Positions 37,208 to 46,546 of a stretch of 64,000 bases of DNA are shown here, one piece after another. Both the position numbers and the translations under genes were made by a program. How positions within the stretch are numbered: position 1 is the first letter of the stretch; each line of letters starts with the position of its first letter. The DNA is from Candidatus Barnesiella excrementavium (GTDB lineage Bacteria; Bacteroidota; Bacteroidia; Bacteroidales; Barnesiellaceae): the NCBI GenBank assembly GCA_019115485.1, contig DXDM01000037.1:1-64000 (forward strand). Reading direction: 5' to 3'. Under the pieces are notes generated by a model. That model searched no databases. It had not been told where the DNA came from and worked only from the letters and a program-made list of their open reading frames with translations.

Positions 37208-38077
37208 TTACTCCCGGCGTCGGGAGGCGATGGAGTCGGGGCGGGCAGCTGCCGCAGGGGAGGGGCGCACGGTCGAGTCGCCCGGCAGGGCAAGCGTGTC
37301 GAGGGGAATCTCGGGGCGTTTCGTGCCCCACAGCGGAGCCCTGAACTTGGGTTTCGAGGGAGCCACTATCGTGTCGTTTTCCAGCAAGGTAGAGATAAGC
37401 ACCGGGTTGGCGATTCGGCTCACCGGGGCATTCCGTTTCTTCTCAATGCTCAGTTTGATAGAGTCGGTCTCCTGCTTGGTGAGCAGGCGGTTGTCGTCGC
37501 CGAAGAGCGTCATCAGCACCATCTTGGTGCGCAGTGCCCGCTTCTTGCGTTTCCATTCGCGATAAAGCTCCACGGGGTCGATAATTCCCACATAGGCTAT
37601 CCCAGCACCGAATGGCATGGTGTTGGGAGCCCCCATCATAAAGTTGTTGACCGGGTCGGGGCGGTCGTCCGAGAGGGGGCGCAGCAGATTGCGCATCAGG
37701 AACATCTCGCCCATGCGGGCAATCGTCTCGTCTTGCAGGCTGGCGATACTGTCCTTCACGGCATGCAGCAAGATGACGTTCATCATGAACTCCGACGGGT
37801 TCTCGGGGAAGAGCGTCGAGGGTTTCATCACTTGCAGCGAAGCCTTCTCCAAATGGTCGTCGAGCCGATGTTGTATGAATTGGTCTTTGGGGGTAGAGGT
37901 AGGCATCTGTTCGGTGCGGGGCCACGACAGTTCACCCCCCTTGATTTCCAGTTCCGACCCGTTGCCCGGACGCATGGGAGGCGGCGTAGGCGACTCGGCC
38001 CACACCGCGACGGCGCAGGTCATGAAAAGTCCGCAAACCCATGGGCGCAGCAACTGTGTTGTTCGTGGATTCCGCAT
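37208..38077 (-). CDS. Secreted protein of unknown function
   Basis: 289 residues with a signal peptide at about 1-28 (LLRPWVCGLFMTCAVAVWA-E). No domain recognised. A helical middle (EFMMNVILLHAVKDSIASLQ, MGEMFLMRNLLRPL) and an Ala/Pro/Arg-rich end. Such proteins are common single genes in Bacteroidales; location is envelope or outside. Confidence 0.65.
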   Translation of the reverse strand: MRNPRTTQLLRPWVCGLFMTCAVAVWAESPTPPPMRPGNGSELEIKGGELSWPRTEQMPTSTPKDQFIQHRLDDHLEKASLQVMKPSTLFPENPSEFMMNVILLHAVKDSIASLQDETIARMGEMFLMRNLLRPLSDDRPDPVNNFMMGAPNTMPFGAGIAYVGIIDPVELYREWKRKKRALRTKMVLMTLFGDDNRLLTKQETDSIKLSIEKKRNAPVSRIANPVLISTLLENDTIVAPSKPKFRAPLWGTKRPEIPLDTLALPGDSTVRPSPAAAARPDSIASRRRE

Positions 38078-38336
38078 AACGGTTACAAAGATACCCGCAA
38101 TTTGGAAACCTCTCGGCGATTCTCCCGAAAATTAACCGTTAATAATATTATAAAAACATTTATAAAATCGTATTAGGGAAGCCCTTCTTTTTTTATTGGA
38201 AGCCTCTGCTTATTTTTGTGAAAGAGAAGAATCGGCACGACTTTGTCAAATTGGAGCGTGTTTTTTTGTTTGTTGAATGGGACGAACCTTTTTGCTTCTC
38301 TGAAAAAATAACAGATACCAGTGAAAAACATTTTTT

Positions 38337-40730
38337 ATGAAGAAACAGTATTGGCTATCTCTCCTTTTTGTTATCGCATGCAGTTGGCTTTACGGGCAGT
38401 ATCGAGTGAGCGGTTGGGTTGTCGATTCGATAGGGACTCCTGTCGATGCGGCCGTCTATTCGTTCATTCAGGGTGATACGGGGCTCATGTTGCAGCAAGG
38501 ACTTACCACCGGGCAAGGCGAATTTGCGGCAATGGTCGAGGGGCAAGTCATGCTGTATGTGAGTTGTTTGGGCTATGAACCGTATATAGGAGAGCCTTTT
38601 GAGGTGTGTGCCGACACGGTGCTGGCTCCCGTCTGCCTGAGGTCGAAAAATTTCAATCTTGAAGATATTGTAGTGGTGGGCGAAAAACGTATACCTGCTG
38701 TCCGGGTGGAAAATGGGAAGGTGATATTCTCGCCCGGGCAAAGCAGCCTGGCTGCGGGCAGTTCGGCTCTCGAACTTTTGAAAAGGACGCCGGGTGTTTT
38801 TGTCGACGGCGATAACCGCATCAGCATCGGTGGAAAAGGATATGTATCGGTCGTGTTGAACGGGAAGCCTACCCGCATGCAGCAGGAGGAGTTGGCTGCG
38901 TTGTTGAAGACGATTCCTTCGTCGTCGGTCTCTGCGATTGAGGTTATTGCCGAGCCGTCGGCCAGGTACGATGCCGAAGGCTCGGGCGGCATTATCAATA
39001 TTCGCACCGATCAAGAGCGGCTCGACGGCTTTTTCTTTTCGGTTAACAATGGCCTGTCGTATTGGAAAAACTGGCGGCAGAATACCGAATTGTCATTCAG
39101 TTATACGCACGGCAAATTGAGCCTGTCGGGAAACTATAATCACGCCTTGGGGCATTACAGCATGGAGTATGGCATGCATCGCATTCAGCAAGGTAAGGAT
39201 TATTATAGTCCCACGGCCGATGTCGATAAACGTAAGACGATAGCCGGTAACCTGAGTGTGGAGTATCGATTCGACGAGATTCATCGGGTGGGCGCTCGTG
39301 CCGATGTAAACACCCTTTTCGGGCCGGGGCTGACCCGCACGATGACTCAGATTCGCGATGCCGGGAGCCTGCAACTCGAACAGACACTCTATGCCCAAAA
39401 CGATTATTACAGGCAGCGGGGTAACCGCTACGGGGGCAATCTCTATTATCAGGCAACTCCCGGCGAGGGTACGAGTTATGCGGTTGATCTTAATTATGCC
39501 TGGTTTGACGGCGGGTCGGGCAACCGACAGCCCAACAGTTATCGGTTACCCGATGGGACGCTTGTGCAGGATAATCTCTACCACTCGATAAATGCCCGCA
39601 ATATACATCTTTACTCCCTGGCCTATGACCAGCAGCACCCGCTGTGGCAGGGTGAACTGCGGTCGGGGGTGAAATATTCGGGAGTTCATGCCGATAACGA
39701 TTACCGCTTTTATCAGGTCGGAAGCGACGGTTCCCGTCTCGATGACCGCCGTTCCAACGATTTTGCCTATCGGGAACAGATATGGGCGGCCTATCTGCTC
39801 TATAACCACCGCTGGGACAAATTGGGTTTCGAGGTGGGATTGAGAGGCGAGTACACCAGTTCCGACGGAACCTTACGTTCTGTGGCGACAGGTGCTGACG
39901 AGAAGAATACAAAGTGCTATTTCAACCTGTTCCCCTCTCTGCGTATTGACTATCGATTCGGCACGGACCATTTGCTTTCGTTGGCTTACGGTAGCCGCAT
40001 CGACCGTCCGGCCTATCAAGACCTCAATCCTTTTGAATATCTGCTCGACGAGCTCTCTTATTGGAAGGGAAATCCCTTTCTTGTTCCGCAAAAGGCTCAT
40101 AGCCTGTCGCTGACCTATGCCCATAAAAAGACTTCACTGATGGCTTCGTATGCCTATATGCAGGATTACCGGGCACAGATTACCGATACCCTTTCGGTCG
40201 ACAAGGTGATTATGACCCCCCGGAATATCGGCCGTCAACAACGGGTGTCGCTCACGCTATACCAAGGGATAAATATCTTCTCCTGGTGGGAGATGAATCT
40301 GAATGCGACGGGGTATTATGTCAGCAACGATATCGCTTTCGACGCCTATCGTCAGTTCAATCTCGATGGCTTTGCCGGAATCTTTTCCCTGCAAAACCTT
40401 TTGCGGTTGCCCGGACAGTTGCGACTGGAACTGAATGGTGCGTATTACACCAGGCATCTGGGGGCCTCGAACGAACGTGTCGAGCCTTCGGGGTATGTCG
40501 ATATAGGGCTTTCGAGGAGCTTTTTCGATAAGAGCCTTACCGTAAACCTGTCCATGACCGATATCTTTTGGACGAGCCGCTGGGATAATTACAGTTCGTT
40601 CGACGGTTTCCAACTCTGGAATTGGGGAAAAGGGGAGTCGCGACAGGTGAAACTGAATGTAACCTATCGTTTCGGCCGTCAACGGGAGAGCGGGCATCAA
40701 AGCCGTTTTGACGAACTCGACCGGTTATAG
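38337..40730 (+). CDS. TonB-dependent receptor-like outer-membrane barrel protein
   Basis: Outer-membrane protein with signal peptide (about 1-20), carboxypeptidase-regulatory-like domain at about 22-105, a plug region (LEDIVVVGEKRIPAVRVENG; LELLKRTPGVFVDGDNRISIGG; AIEVIAEPSARYDAEGSGGI) and a barrel of the OMP_b-brl_3 type. Length 797. The plug pattern matches the Bacteroidetes barrels fused to a regulatory-like domain, not SusC: no SusD partner follows. A TATTTTTG element lies at 38211-38218. Ligand unknown. Confidence 0.88.
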   Translation: MKKQYWLSLLFVIACSWLYGQYRVSGWVVDSIGTPVDAAVYSFIQGDTGLMLQQGLTTGQGEFAAMVEGQVMLYVSCLGYEPYIGEPFEVCADTVLAPVCLRSKNFNLEDIVVVGEKRIPAVRVENGKVIFSPGQSSLAAGSSALELLKRTPGVFVDGDNRISIGGKGYVSVVLNGKPTRMQQEELAALLKTIPSSSVSAIEVIAEPSARYDAEGSGGIINIRTDQERLDGFFFSVNNGLSYWKNWRQNTELSFSYTHGKLSLSGNYNHALGHYSMEYGMHRIQQGKDYYSPTADVDKRKTIAGNLSVEYRFDEIHRVGARADVNTLFGPGLTRTMTQIRDAGSLQLEQTLYAQNDYYRQRGNRYGGNLYYQATPGEGTSYAVDLNYAWFDGGSGNRQPNSYRLPDGTLVQDNLYHSINARNIHLYSLAYDQQHPLWQGELRSGVKYSGVHADNDYRFYQVGSDGSRLDDRRSNDFAYREQIWAAYLLYNHRWDKLGFEVGLRGEYTSSDGTLRSVATGADEKNTKCYFNLFPSLRIDYRFGTDHLLSLAYGSRIDRPAYQDLNPFEYLLDELSYWKGNPFLVPQKAHSLSLTYAHKKTSLMASYAYMQDYRAQITDTLSVDKVIMTPRNIGRQQRVSLTLYQGINIFSWWEMNLNATGYYVSNDIAFDAYRQFNLDGFAGIFSLQNLLRLPGQLRLELNGAYYTRHLGASNERVEPSGYVDIGLSRSFFDKSLTVNLSMTDIFWTSRWDNYSSFDGFQLWNWGKGESRQVKLNVTYRFGRQRESGHQSRFDELDRL

Positions 40731-40810
40731 CGATACCCCGGTTTCTCTCCTCCTTTCTCTCCCCGGCTGGTGGGGGTGGCCGAAATTCGGCCGGGCAAAA
40801 CCGAAATAAA

Positions 40811-40842
40811 TTTGATTTTGCCCTTTGCTTGCACTATCTTTG
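40811..40842 (+). promoter_or_regulatory. tgt promoter
   Basis: TTTG (40811-40814), 20 bases, TATCTTTG (40835-40842), about 100 bp before the ATG. GCACTATCTTTG resembles the last bases of the dispersed repeat. Confidence 0.8.
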
Positions 40843-40941
40843 TAGCCTGAAAAATTGCGACCTGTCTCGCTCGAAGGCGATGCAGGTGGGGGCGGCCGCT
40901 TGCGGCGGCGCTCCCGAATACTCGAATTGGAACGACAGACG

Positions 40942-42072
40942 ATGGATTTTGAGCTGATACATACCGATGAGCGTAGCCATGCCCGGGCCGGCGTAATCAC
41001 GACCGACCACGGCACGATACTGACGCCTATCTTCATGCCCGTGGGGACGGTGGCGTCGGTCAAGGCTGTGCATCAGCGCGAGCTGCGCGACGACATCAAG
41101 GCCCAGATAATCCTGGGCAACACCTATCACCTGTACCTGCGCCCGGGTCTCGACATCTTGCACAAGGCCGGCGGGTTGCACAAGTTCAACGGGTGGGAGC
41201 GTCCCATTCTCACCGATAGCGGCGGCTTCCAGGTCTTCTCGCTGTCGGACCGTCGCAAGCTCACCGAAGAGGGGGCGCATTTCCGCTCGCACATTGACGG
41301 CTCGAAACACCTCTTCACGCCCGAGAATGTAGTGGATACGCAGCGCATCATCGGGTCGGACATCATGATGGCGCTCGACGAGTGTACCCCGGGCGATGCC
41401 GACTATGACTATGCCAAAAAGTCGCTGGCGCTGACTCGCCGCTGGCTCGACCGGGGGTGGAAGCATTTTTGCGAGACCGAGGGGCTGTATGGCTACCGGC
41501 AGACTTTTTTCCCCATTGTGCAGGGGTGTGTCTATCGCGACCTGCGCACCGAGGCGGCCAAGCATGTGGCCGACCTGGGGGCCGACGGCAATGCCATCGG
41601 CGGACTGGCCGTGGGTGAGCCTACCGAAAAGATGTACGAGATGATCGAAGTGGTCAACGACATTCTGCCGCAGGACAAGCCCCGCTACCTCATGGGGGTG
41701 GGTACCCCCGCCAATATCTTGGAGGGTATCGAGCGGGGTGTCGACATGTTTGACTGCGTGATGCCTACCCGCAATGGCCGCAACGGCATGCTCTTCACCC
41801 GCAACGGTATCATGAACATGCGCAACAAGAAATGGGCCGACGATTTCTCGCCCATCGACCCCGAGGGTACGTCGTATGTCGATACCTGTTACAGCAAGGC
41901 CTATCTGCGCCACCTCTTCATCAGCGAAGAGATTCTGGCCATGCAGATAGCCTCGATACACAACTTGGCATTTTATGTATGGCTCACACAGGAGGCCCGT
42001 CGTCAGATTCTGGCCGGCACGTTCAAGCCCTGGAAGGACGAGATGGTGCGCCGCGTGACCACACGGTTGTAA
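40942..42072 (+). CDS. tgt: tRNA-guanine transglycosylase (queuine/preQ1), zinc cysteines absent
   Basis: Exchanges guanine for preQ1 at the wobble base of GUN-anticodon tRNAs. Start at 40942 gives MDFELIHTD; the longer frame from 40855 is leader. Active-site parts: DSGGFQVFSL (proton-relay Asp), GGLAVGEP (substrate pocket) and FDCVMPTRNGRNG (nucleophile Asp). The zinc site, normally CxCxxC then His, reads TSYVDTCYSKAYLRHL, so the three Cys are missing while the IHNL His remains. Length 376. The LptF/LptG-type gene follows 11 bp later. Confidence 0.95.
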   Translation: MDFELIHTDERSHARAGVITTDHGTILTPIFMPVGTVASVKAVHQRELRDDIKAQIILGNTYHLYLRPGLDILHKAGGLHKFNGWERPILTDSGGFQVFSLSDRRKLTEEGAHFRSHIDGSKHLFTPENVVDTQRIIGSDIMMALDECTPGDADYDYAKKSLALTRRWLDRGWKHFCETEGLYGYRQTFFPIVQGCVYRDLRTEAAKHVADLGADGNAIGGLAVGEPTEKMYEMIEVVNDILPQDKPRYLMGVGTPANILEGIERGVDMFDCVMPTRNGRNGMLFTRNGIMNMRNKKWADDFSPIDPEGTSYVDTCYSKAYLRHLFISEEILAMQIASIHNLAFYVWLTQEARRQILAGTFKPWKDEMVRRVTTRL

Positions 42073-42083
42073 AGCATCGCACG

Positions 42084-43160
42084 ATGAAGGTACTGAAAAA
42101 GATAGACATCTATATCATCAAGAAGTTTTTGGGAACATACTTCTTTGCCATAGCCCTTATCCTGGCTATCACGGTCATGTTCGACATCAACGAGAAACTC
42201 GATTCGTTCCTCAAAGCTCCGCTGTCGGCCACGATATTCGACTATTTTTTCAATTTCCTGCCCTATTTTGCCAACCTGTTCAGCCCGCTGTTCACCTTCA
42301 TCGCCGTCATCTTCTTCACCTCCAAGCTGGCCGACAACTCCGAGATTATCGCCATGCTGTCGAGCGGCATCAGCTTCAAGCGGCTATTTGTGCCCTACAT
42401 GATTTCGGCCGCCATTATCGCGGCCTTGAACCTTTACCTGAGCTGCTATGTCATTCCGCCCGCCAACGTGACCCGCATCGAGTACACCAATACCTACGTG
42501 AAGAACAAGCGGGTCGACTATGCCAGCAACATACAGTTGCAAGTCGAGCCGGGTGTTATCGCCTATATTGCCCGTTATGACAACAGCAACAAGACCGGCT
42601 ACCGCTTCTCGCTCGAAAAGTTTGACAAGAAGGTGTTGAAGTCGCGCCTCACCGCCCAGACCATCAACTACGACTCGGCCTACCACTGGCGGGTCAACAA
42701 CTACATGATACGCAACTTCAACGGCATGCGCGAGGAGCTGGTGCGGGGCATGTCGCTCGATACCATCGTCCCCATCGAGCCCTCCGATTTCCTCATCTCG
42801 CAGAACGACAGCGAAATGATGACCACCCCCGAGTTGCGTCGCTACATCGCCCGGCAGAAGGAGCGGGGTGTGGCCAATATCAAGAATTTCGAGATTGAGT
42901 ATGAACGGCGTTTCGCCATGGCCGCCGCCTCGTTTATCCTGACGGCTATCGGCATGTCGCTCTCTTCGCGCAAGGTGAAGGGTGGCATGGGTATCAACAT
43001 CGGTATCGGACTGTTGTTGAGCTTCTCCTACATTCTGTTCTCGACCGTCACCTCGACCTTTGCCGTGTCGGGAGCCACCTCGCCCATGCTGGCCATGTGG
43101 ATTCCCAACATCATTTATACGGTGATAGCCGTCGTGCTGTATAAGAAAGCTCCGAAATAG
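42084..43160 (+). CDS. LptF/LptG-family permease (YjgP/YjgQ)
   Basis: Membrane subunit of the LPS-transport ABC complex that lifts LPS from the inner membrane. Start at 42084 (MKVLKKIDIYIIKKFLGTYF). Three N-terminal helices (about 12-35, 48-75, 95-118), a periplasmic beta-jellyroll of about 160 residues, then three C-terminal helices from about 268. Length 358. It follows tgt with an 11-bp gap, so they are co-transcribed, an arrangement seen in other Bacteroidetes to my recollection. Confidence 0.93.
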   Translation: MKVLKKIDIYIIKKFLGTYFFAIALILAITVMFDINEKLDSFLKAPLSATIFDYFFNFLPYFANLFSPLFTFIAVIFFTSKLADNSEIIAMLSSGISFKRLFVPYMISAAIIAALNLYLSCYVIPPANVTRIEYTNTYVKNKRVDYASNIQLQVEPGVIAYIARYDNSNKTGYRFSLEKFDKKVLKSRLTAQTINYDSAYHWRVNNYMIRNFNGMREELVRGMSLDTIVPIEPSDFLISQNDSEMMTTPELRRYIARQKERGVANIKNFEIEYERRFAMAAASFILTAIGMSLSSRKVKGGMGINIGIGLLLSFSYILFSTVTSTFAVSGATSPMLAMWIPNIIYTVIAVVLYKKAPK

Positions 43161-43230
43161 GATTTGATTCAATTCTGCCTCGAATAAATAAAAATCGATA
43201 TTTATACACCTCCAATCGGAAATAATATAT

Positions 43231-43238
43231 TACCTTTG
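43231..43238 (+). promoter_or_regulatory. -7 element upstream of ECF sigma gene
   Basis: TACCTTTG about 34 bp before the ATG; no -33 at proper spacing. Confidence 0.5.
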
Positions 43239-43271
43239 CGACTCTATTTGGTTAATGACTAAACACATACA

Positions 43272-43763
43272 ATGAGTCAAGAAGATTTCGAGCAGCGCGT
43301 AGTAAAACTACAAGGTGCTCTGTTGGGCTTTGCCAGGAGTCTTACCCGCAATGACGACGATGCCAAAGACCTGTTGCAGGAGACATCGCTTAGGGCTTTG
43401 GTGAGTAAGGAGATGTACCGGGAGTCCGGAAATATCAAGAACTGGCTGTGTACCATCATGTTCAATCTCTTTGTGAACTGCCATCGCTGTACCACCCGCC
43501 AGCAAACCTTCTCTATCGATTGTCAAATTCCCGAGGACGAAACTTTTTGCGAAATCGATTCCGAGTGTTCTTTCTCGGCTACCGATATAGAGCGCATCAT
43601 GAATTTGTTGCCACCCGATAGCCGCACCCTGTTCGAGCTCTATCTGCAAGGCTATCACTACGACGAGATTGCCCGCAGTCAGGGCTTGCCGCTGGGAACG
43701 GTCAAGACCCGGATATTCCGCATCAAGCAAGAGTTGAGAAGTTACAAGAAAAAGATTGTCTGA
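43272..43763 (+). CDS. ECF RNA polymerase sigma factor
   Basis: Compact ECF factor (163 residues). Region 2: GFARSLTRNDDDAKDLLQET with NIKNWLCTIMFNLFVNCHRC. Region 4: LPPDSRTLFELYLQGYHYDE followed by ARSQGLPLGTVKTRIFRIKQ. No anti-sigma gene is adjacent; the next gene is a convergent receptor. Targets unknown. Confidence 0.92.
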   Translation: MSQEDFEQRVVKLQGALLGFARSLTRNDDDAKDLLQETSLRALVSKEMYRESGNIKNWLCTIMFNLFVNCHRCTTRQQTFSIDCQIPEDETFCEIDSECSFSATDIERIMNLLPPDSRTLFELYLQGYHYDEIARSQGLPLGTVKTRIFRIKQELRSYKKKIV

Positions 43764-43885
43764 TTGCCCGGCCGGGGGGGGGAAGGTGCAGTTGGCCTTT
43801 GTCGTGCGACCCTTCGCGGGGAATCACTCCCGCCCGTTCATGTCATCGTGCCATGCCATATACTGGCCCTCGATAGGGGGGCGAT

Positions 43886-43930
43886 AAAAAGAGCAAGCCC
43901 GCATCTCTTCGCAGAGATACGGGCCTTTTC
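43886..43930 (-). terminator. Terminator of the ABC/GntR/receptor operon
   Basis: GCCCGCATCTCT pairs with AGAGATACGGGC; on the minus strand the U-run from 43886-43890 follows after a short spacer. Confidence 0.75.
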
Positions 43931-43965
43931 GTTTATTTAAATCAAGGAGTTTGAGTAAATCGTGT

Positions 43966-46488
43966 TTACATGCCGCCCGAACCCGAGCCGCCGCTCATGC
44001 CGCCGGCTGCGCCGCTACCGACACCGCTGCTTCCGCTTTTGAGGTCGTCGTTGTTGATACTGCGGCGAGCCTTCTTCACCGAGTTTTTCATCTGTCCGAA
44101 CGAGTAGGTTATACCCAGCCGCACATACTGGCAGGGGTTGTAGTTGTAGCTGTCGATGCGGTAGTCGTCGTTCTTGATGTGCATGACAAACTTGCGCTCT
44201 TTCGAGAAGGGGTCGCTGGCCGAGAGGGTCACCTGCAACCGCTTGTTGAAGAACGACTGGCTCACGCTGAACCCGCAGAAGGCAAAGGGAGCCGTGGTTC
44301 CCACCAGCATGCGGAATCCCGAATAGTAACCCAGGTTGGCACTGATGGCACCGTCTTTCCAGGCGTTCCAGCGGGCCCCCAGGAAACCGTTGTAGTCCCA
44401 CCCCTTGTTGGAGTAACCGGCCCGGGTCGAGCTGTAATCGCCGTATCCGCCCGAGAGGTTGGTATAGAGGTTGAGCGTGGGCAGCACGTTGCCCGAGAAG
44501 AATACGTTCAGTTTGCACTCGCGGGCCCGGCCTATGTTGTCGTAGGTAATGTTGGCGATACCGTTCTCGTCCATGAAGATGGTCTGTTCGATACCGTTGT
44601 TTTGCACGCGGCCGTTCAGTTCGGCGGCCAGGCTCATGCCCGTGGCGGTGAAGAGGGTATATCCCAGCGAGAAGGTGTGCGAAATTTCGGAGTCGAGGTT
44701 GGGGTTACCATAGGTCACCTGCATGGGGGTGGAGGTATCTTTGAAGGGGTTGAGTTGCCAGATGCCCGGGCGGCTGAGTCGCTGCGTGTAGGAGAGCTTG
44801 ACGGTCTGCATCTCGCGCGGTTGCCACGAGAGGGTCACATAGGGCACCACGTTGAAGAAGTCGTTGTCAAATCGGGTCTGTTGTGTTCCTCCCTCGGTGT
44901 TGTGGTTGGTGGTGCGGCCGTCGTTCCAGGTCGATTCGAGTCGGGCACCCACCTTGCCGCTCCATTTCTTGATTTTCAGTACATAGCCGGCATAGAGTCC
45001 CAGAATGTGCTGCGTGTAGTCGAGGTCGTTGACAGGCAGCAGCACGTCGTTCCAGGTGTCGGTAGGCTCGTCCCACAGGCTTTGGGTGCGGTCGCCGTTG
45101 CTCACGTTGCAGCGCATGATGTATTTGGCACCGGCCTCAATCTGATGCATCTCGGTGAGGGGGTCGAAGTAGTCGATTTGTACGGTCTGTTCGGTACCGT
45201 AGGCCTTATTCTTGCTGCGCTCGATGTAGCTGTTCCAGTTGATGAGGCCGTTGCTCTCGGTGGTGTAGTCCGAGTTGTTGGGGTTGTATTCAAACTGATA
45301 CGAAGCCGTGAGCGTGCGGTCTTTCTTGGCAAACGAGCGCTGGTAGTCGAGCGTACCCGACACCGAGCCGTAGTCGCTGCTCGAGCGGGTGAGCGACTGG
45401 TACTGGCTGCTGATGTCGTTGCCCCGGGTGTAGGAGGTGTAGTCGAGATTGGAGTTGGACTTGTTGTTGCCCAGCCAGCCGAAGGCCGAGAAGCTGATGA
45501 GGTTGAGGGTGTCGATTTCGTAGCTGGCCTCGATCGAGAGGTTGTGGCCGAGACCCTCGAAGCGCGATTTGCCGTAAACGTTCGAGTGGTTGAACTCGTC
45601 GCTCCCGTAGGTCTCGGAGAAGGTCTTCGAGCGGCCTCCGTGGCCGTTGGTGTAGCGGTTGCCCGAGTAGCGGCCCGAGAAGGCAAACTTGCCAATCTGC
45701 GAGGAGAGGTAGACGTTGCCGCCGAATCCGCCGCGGTTGTCGGCGTTGGCACCCACGCTGCCCACTATGCCGTTGGAGTCGCGGCGCGACACGGTGACGA
45801 TGTTGATGATACCGCCCACGCCCTCGGCCTCGTATTTCGACGAGGGGTTGGTGATGACTTCGATATTCTTGATCGAGCTGGCCGGCATGCTTTTGAGCAC
45901 CTCTTTGAGGTTGTCGCCCGACATGATGGCCGAGCTCTTGCCGTTGAGCAGCACCTTGTAGTTGCTCTGCCCGTTGAGGCGAATGTTCTCCTCGGCATCG
46001 ACGGTAATCATGGGCACCTTGCGCAGCATGTCGAGGGCGTTGTTGCTCGTGGCCTCGGGGTCGGCCTCCATATCGTAGGTAATTTTATCAATATCGCTCT
46101 TGATGAGCGGGCGTTGGGCTACGACGGTCACCTCCGAAAGTTCGGTCCCCTCGGTAAGGGTGAGGTCGCCCAGATTCTTGGTGCGTTCGCCCGGTTCGAT
46201 GGCTATCTCGATGCGTCGGGTTGTATAGCCTACCGACGAGATGACCAGCGTATAGCGGTTGCCCGCTGCGGCTGTGACAGTGAAGTGTCCGTTCACGTCC
46301 GAGGCCACCCGGGACAGCACTTTGCCGTCGTTGTTTTCCACCCCCACGGTGACGAAGGGGATAGCCTCTTGGCGTATCGAATCGGTCACGGTACCGCTTA
46401 TTTTGCAATCGACCGAAGCGGCTTCGGCCTTGAAAAACACTGAGAGTAAGACTCCCAGCAAAATACCCAGTTTGAAAACTCTTTCCAT
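43966..46488 (-). CDS. TonB-dependent receptor-like outer-membrane barrel protein with Gly/Ser tail
   Basis: Signal peptide 1-24 (LGILLGVLLSVFFKAEA), regulatory-like domain about 28-105 (ISGTVTDSIRQEAIPFVTVG), plug about 115-235 (ALDMLRKVPMITVDAEENIR, ASSIKNIEVITNPSSKYEAE), then the barrel. The C-terminus does not end on an aromatic strand but runs on into about 25 residues of Gly, Ser and Ala (GSSGVGSGAAGGMSGGSGSG). Length 840. Last gene of the operon headed by an ABC ATPase, 58 bp after the preceding gene. Confidence 0.87.
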   Translation of the reverse strand: MERVFKLGILLGVLLSVFFKAEAASVDCKISGTVTDSIRQEAIPFVTVGVENNDGKVLSRVASDVNGHFTVTAAAGNRYTLVISSVGYTTRRIEIAIEPGERTKNLGDLTLTEGTELSEVTVVAQRPLIKSDIDKITYDMEADPEATSNNALDMLRKVPMITVDAEENIRLNGQSNYKVLLNGKSSAIMSGDNLKEVLKSMPASSIKNIEVITNPSSKYEAEGVGGIINIVTVSRRDSNGIVGSVGANADNRGGFGGNVYLSSQIGKFAFSGRYSGNRYTNGHGGRSKTFSETYGSDEFNHSNVYGKSRFEGLGHNLSIEASYEIDTLNLISFSAFGWLGNNKSNSNLDYTSYTRGNDISSQYQSLTRSSSDYGSVSGTLDYQRSFAKKDRTLTASYQFEYNPNNSDYTTESNGLINWNSYIERSKNKAYGTEQTVQIDYFDPLTEMHQIEAGAKYIMRCNVSNGDRTQSLWDEPTDTWNDVLLPVNDLDYTQHILGLYAGYVLKIKKWSGKVGARLESTWNDGRTTNHNTEGGTQQTRFDNDFFNVVPYVTLSWQPREMQTVKLSYTQRLSRPGIWQLNPFKDTSTPMQVTYGNPNLDSEISHTFSLGYTLFTATGMSLAAELNGRVQNNGIEQTIFMDENGIANITYDNIGRARECKLNVFFSGNVLPTLNLYTNLSGGYGDYSSTRAGYSNKGWDYNGFLGARWNAWKDGAISANLGYYSGFRMLVGTTAPFAFCGFSVSQSFFNKRLQVTLSASDPFSKERKFVMHIKNDDYRIDSYNYNPCQYVRLGITYSFGQMKNSVKKARRSINNDDLKSGSSGVGSGAAGGMSGGSGSGGM

Positions 46489-46546
46489 CTGTTTCTTGAT
46501 TGATTAGATGTGTGATGAATTGGTTTATCTATCTTTTTTATCTATT

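Noticed and set aside
36970-37344. Open frame of 124 codons after clpB
   Set aside because: It runs through the polypurine tract, is Gly/Arg-rich, and overlaps the end of a better minus-strand gene.
43774-43782. Run of nine G after the ECF sigma gene as a phase-variable tract
   Set aside because: It lies outside any coding frame and is not placed in a promoter I can identify.
43951-46443. 830-codon open frame opposite the outer-membrane receptor
   Set aside because: Composition is Val/Gly/His-rich without family features; the opposite strand encodes an obvious receptor.
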